NCBI RefSeq assembly: GCF_900167065.1 | Contig: NZ_FUYA01000003.1 | Coordinates: 248,001 to 312,000, forward strand | Length of the DNA stretch: 64,000 bases | Source: Desulfobaculum bizertense DSM 18034 | GTDB taxonomy: Bacteria > Desulfobacterota > Desulfovibrionia > Desulfovibrionales > Desulfovibrionaceae | Direction of reading: 5' to 3' | Shown: one piece after another, positions 61,736 to 64,000 of the stretch | Layout: each line of letters begins with the position of its first letter | Position numbering within the stretch: the stretch's first letter is position 1 | Made by a program: the position numbers and the translations under genes | The notes under the pieces: generated by a model | Told to the model about the DNA's origin: nothing | Seen by the model: only the letters and a program-made list of their open reading frames with translations | Database searches by the model: none

Positions 61736-62460
61736 TGCGAGTTTTCAGCCCTGCTCCAGAGGGACAAAAGGGTCTGCTCAAACTTGATGCGAGAACTCTG
61801 CTCCTGCTCCTTGTTGCTGCCAACTTCGGTATGTTCCTTTTGCCCACGCTCACAGCGGAACTGTGCATCATGGGCTGCACTCTCCTGCTTGCCCTGCTCT
61901 CAGGGCTGTACAGTTCGACGCTCAAAATGGCGCTGGGCTATGCGGCGCTTTGCGCTCTGGACCTGCTTTGTACGCACATATTTCATGGCGCTTTTGCGGC
62001 GACAGTCAGCCTTGGAGCAAACTTCATGCGAAAGGTTTTCCCCTGTGCCGTGCTTGGTGGCATCCTTGTTTCAACCATACAGGTCAGCGAATTTATGGCG
62101 ACCCTTGTTCGAATTCATACTCCACGCCGCCTCAGAATATCGCTCACGGTCATGCTTCGCTATCTCCCTGCCATTGCCGAAGACTACCGGCTCATTACGC
62201 AGGCGATGCGCATGCGAGGAATTCAGCCGGGATTTCGTCAGCTTGTGGCCCACCCTATCCGCACAATCGAATGCATTTACGTTCCACTTTTGCTGTCTGC
62301 CTCCCGGCGAGCTGACGAACTCTCCATCGCAGCTGTGACCCGGGGCATTGAAAGCCCGCGTCCCCGGACAAGCATTCACACCGTCCACTTCCAAAAAGCA
62401 GACTTTGCCGTTCTTGTCCTTTGTGCTTCCGGCCTTGCGGCTCTGGCCTGGAGAGTCTAA
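61735..62460 (+). CDS. ecfT: ECF transporter T component (EcfT)
   Basis: 241 aa. Hydrophobic N-terminal two-thirds (LLLLLVAANFGMFLLPTL, CIMGCTLLLALLSGLYSS), then the cytoplasmic coupling helices with RRLRISLTVMLRYLPAIAED and AMRMRGIQPGF, whose A-R-G type motif contacts the ATPases. Start overlaps the previous stop by 1 bp. Confidence 0.88.
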   Translation: MRVFSPAPEGQKGLLKLDARTLLLLLVAANFGMFLLPTLTAELCIMGCTLLLALLSGLYSSTLKMALGYAALCALDLLCTHIFHGAFAATVSLGANFMRKVFPCAVLGGILVSTIQVSEFMATLVRIHTPRRLRISLTVMLRYLPAIAEDYRLITQAMRMRGIQPGFRQLVAHPIRTIECIYVPLLLSASRRADELSIAAVTRGIESPRPRTSIHTVHFQKADFAVLVLCASGLAALAWRV

Positions 62461-63933
62461 ATGATTCAGTTTACAGATCTTTCTTTTCAATACAGCGGTG
62501 CAGAGCATCCAAGTCTCACAGACATCACGCTGCACATTCGTCCCGGAGAATGCGTTCTGCTCTGCGGTACGAGTGGCTGCGGAAAGACAACCCTGCTCCG
62601 CATGATAAATGGCCTGGTTCCGCACTACTTTTCTGGAGAAATCCACGGCGAGGTAACACTCCAAGGGACGCCAGTTTTCGAGACACCCGCCTATGAGCTT
62701 TCGGAAAAAATCGGCACAGTCTATCAAAACCCACGCTCCCAATTTTTCAACATAGACACCAGAAGTGAAATCGCCTTTGGCATTGAAAACATGGCGCTTC
62801 CTCATGACGCACTTCTACGCCGGGTCGAGGAGACCACGCAAAAGCTTAAGCTTGAAAAGCTCATGGGGCGGGATATTTTTGAACTGTCTGGCGGGGAAAA
62901 ACAGAAAATCGCCTTTGCTTCCATTTACGCGATGGAACCGGAGATTTTCCTGCTTGATGAGCCATCAGCAAACCTTGATGGGCTGCGCACGGCAGAGCTG
63001 CAAAGGCAAATTCATCTGCTCAAAGCACAGGGGAAAACCATCATTCTCTCTGAACACAGGCTCTCGTACCTTCGTGGACTTGTGGACAGGGTTCTCTTCC
63101 TTGAAAACGGTAAGCTCGTTGCCGACAGCTCAGCCGAGAGCTTCTTTTCCATGAGTGACGCCGAGCGCGAGGCCAAAGGGCTTCGGAGTTTTTCGGCCAA
63201 CGCGCTCACCCCAAGGCCTCTTCCGCCCCAAAACACCGCTCCACGGCTGGACGTTCAAAAGCTCGCCACAGGGCATGGGACACACACGGATTTGCAGGAC
63301 ATCAGTTTTCGTGCAGCTCCGGGGGAAATCATCGCCATTGTCGGAGAAAATGGGGCAGGAAAATCCACCCTGCTCACGGCCCTAAGCGGCCTGAGCGCGC
63401 CACAAAGCGGGCGCATCCTTTTGCAAGGGAAAACCAGCTCCGAGCAACAGCGGCTCAACAGTTCTTTTCTTGTTTTTCAGGATGTGGACTATCAGCTCTT
63501 TGGAGAAAGCGTTGAGCACGAATGCCAGTTTGGACACAAAGACCTCCCCCGGGTCACGATTTACGAAACACTCAAGAGTCTGGGGCTGGAGCACTTTGCA
63601 TACAGGCACCCCGCGACGCTGTCTGGCGGGCAAAAGCAGCGTCTCGCTGTAGCGGTTAGCCTTCTGTGCCAAAAAGACCTGCTCTTTTTTGATGAGCCAA
63701 GCAGCGGACTGGACCTTGCGGGGATGCTTCGGGTTGCCCAGCTTCTGCGCCAGCTCGCGGCACAGGGCAAGACCATTTTTGTTGTCACGCATGACCTTGA
63801 GCTGCTCTGCGCCGCCTGTACCAGAATCCAGTTCTATGCAGATTCCACGCTCAAAAACGACTCGGCCCTAACGCCTCAGAGCTACGCCCAGCTTCTTCGT
63901 GACCTTGGCGAACAAAAAAGCCCGCCAGCATAA
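62461..63933 (+). CDS. ECF transporter duplicated ATPase (EcfA-EcfA' fusion)
   Basis: 490 aa with two ABC ATPase domains in one chain. Domain 1 (1-230): Walker A CGTSGCGKTTLL, signature LSGGEKQKIAFAS, Walker B FLLDEPSANLD. Domain 2 (about 260-485): Walker A VGENGAGKSTLL, signature LSGGQKQRLAVAVS, Walker B LFFDEPSSGLD. It powers the EcfT/MptD complex. The ATG immediately follows the ecfT stop. Confidence 0.92.
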   Translation: MIQFTDLSFQYSGAEHPSLTDITLHIRPGECVLLCGTSGCGKTTLLRMINGLVPHYFSGEIHGEVTLQGTPVFETPAYELSEKIGTVYQNPRSQFFNIDTRSEIAFGIENMALPHDALLRRVEETTQKLKLEKLMGRDIFELSGGEKQKIAFASIYAMEPEIFLLDEPSANLDGLRTAELQRQIHLLKAQGKTIILSEHRLSYLRGLVDRVLFLENGKLVADSSAESFFSMSDAEREAKGLRSFSANALTPRPLPPQNTAPRLDVQKLATGHGTHTDLQDISFRAAPGEIIAIVGENGAGKSTLLTALSGLSAPQSGRILLQGKTSSEQQRLNSSFLVFQDVDYQLFGESVEHECQFGHKDLPRVTIYETLKSLGLEHFAYRHPATLSGGQKQRLAVAVSLLCQKDLLFFDEPSSGLDLAGMLRVAQLLRQLAAQGKTIFVVTHDLELLCAACTRIQFYADSTLKNDSALTPQSYAQLLRDLGEQKSPPA

Positions 63934-63950
63934 GCCAGCGGGCATTCCTT
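63920..63950 (+). terminator. Terminator at the end of the ECF genes
   Basis: GCCCGC (63920-63925) and GCGGGC (63938-63943) followed by ATTCCTT. The hairpin overlaps the ecfAA stop codon. Confidence 0.65.
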
Positions 63951-64000
63951 CTGCACACAGTGTTTAGTCGGGCTTCTGCCCTGCAAGGATCAAAAGTCCA

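Overview
This window looks like the chromosome of a Desulfovibrionaceae-type, Gram-negative, motile anaerobe. The inference rests on a tungsten-type aldehyde:ferredoxin oxidoreductase with its polyferredoxin, a molybdopterin oxidoreductase, a D-cysteine desulfhydrase/cysteate lyase-like enzyme beside a TRAP transporter, flagellar stator genes behind a partner-switching regulator, and a TonB-dependent receptor. No species is claimed.

Layout. 1-5.9 kb: minus-strand run of REC-PP2C-HATPase regulator, STAS protein, FapA, MotA, MotB and a CgeB-like glycosyltransferase cut by the window edge. 6.0-11 kb: YhbS-like acetyltransferase, then dnaE-queD-dtd. 11.5-16.2 kb: Tat-signal polyferredoxin plus aldehyde ferredoxin oxidoreductase, and a molybdopterin oxidoreductase. 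16.2-18 kb: yigZ, gluQ and tRNA-Leu(UAA).

17.9-48.2 kb is an integrated element of about 30 kb. It starts in the 3' part of tRNA-Leu and ends at a 103-bp direct copy of that tRNA 3' end and its terminator (one mismatch). A tyrosine integrase lies at the right end. It carries no phage structural or conjugation genes that I recognise. Its cargo is largely defence- or conflict-like: a DUF4268 nuclease-like protein; a CobS-like AAA+/DUF3150/CobT-like VWA/LRAT module; an inovirus Gp2/YfjJ-like replication protein; a helicase-methylase-ATPase (Hma-like) operon whose probable fourth gene, TIR-like, is truncated by an IS3 remnant; a decayed RadC/IS3 zone; an orphan HipA kinase; and a two-gene operon of an SNF2/RapA-type helicase with an Hsp70/actin-fold ATPase carrying a cysteine-rich tail. 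The last pair is the best candidate for an undescribed system.

48.2-64 kb returns to chromosome-like sequence: a cuyA/dcyD-like lyase with a DctPQM TRAP transporter and a conserved protein of unknown function; an intergenic array of seven perfect or near-perfect inverted repeats; then a metal/siderophore uptake locus (YbtP/YbtQ-like ABC pair, FyuA-like TonB receptor, MarR regulator, MptD-type ECF S-component, EcfT, fused EcfAA). Two promoters of this locus share the same architecture (TTGACA, 17 bp, TAAACA) with a GTTTAG-caa-CTAAAC-type palindrome over the -10, suggesting control by the local MarR protein.
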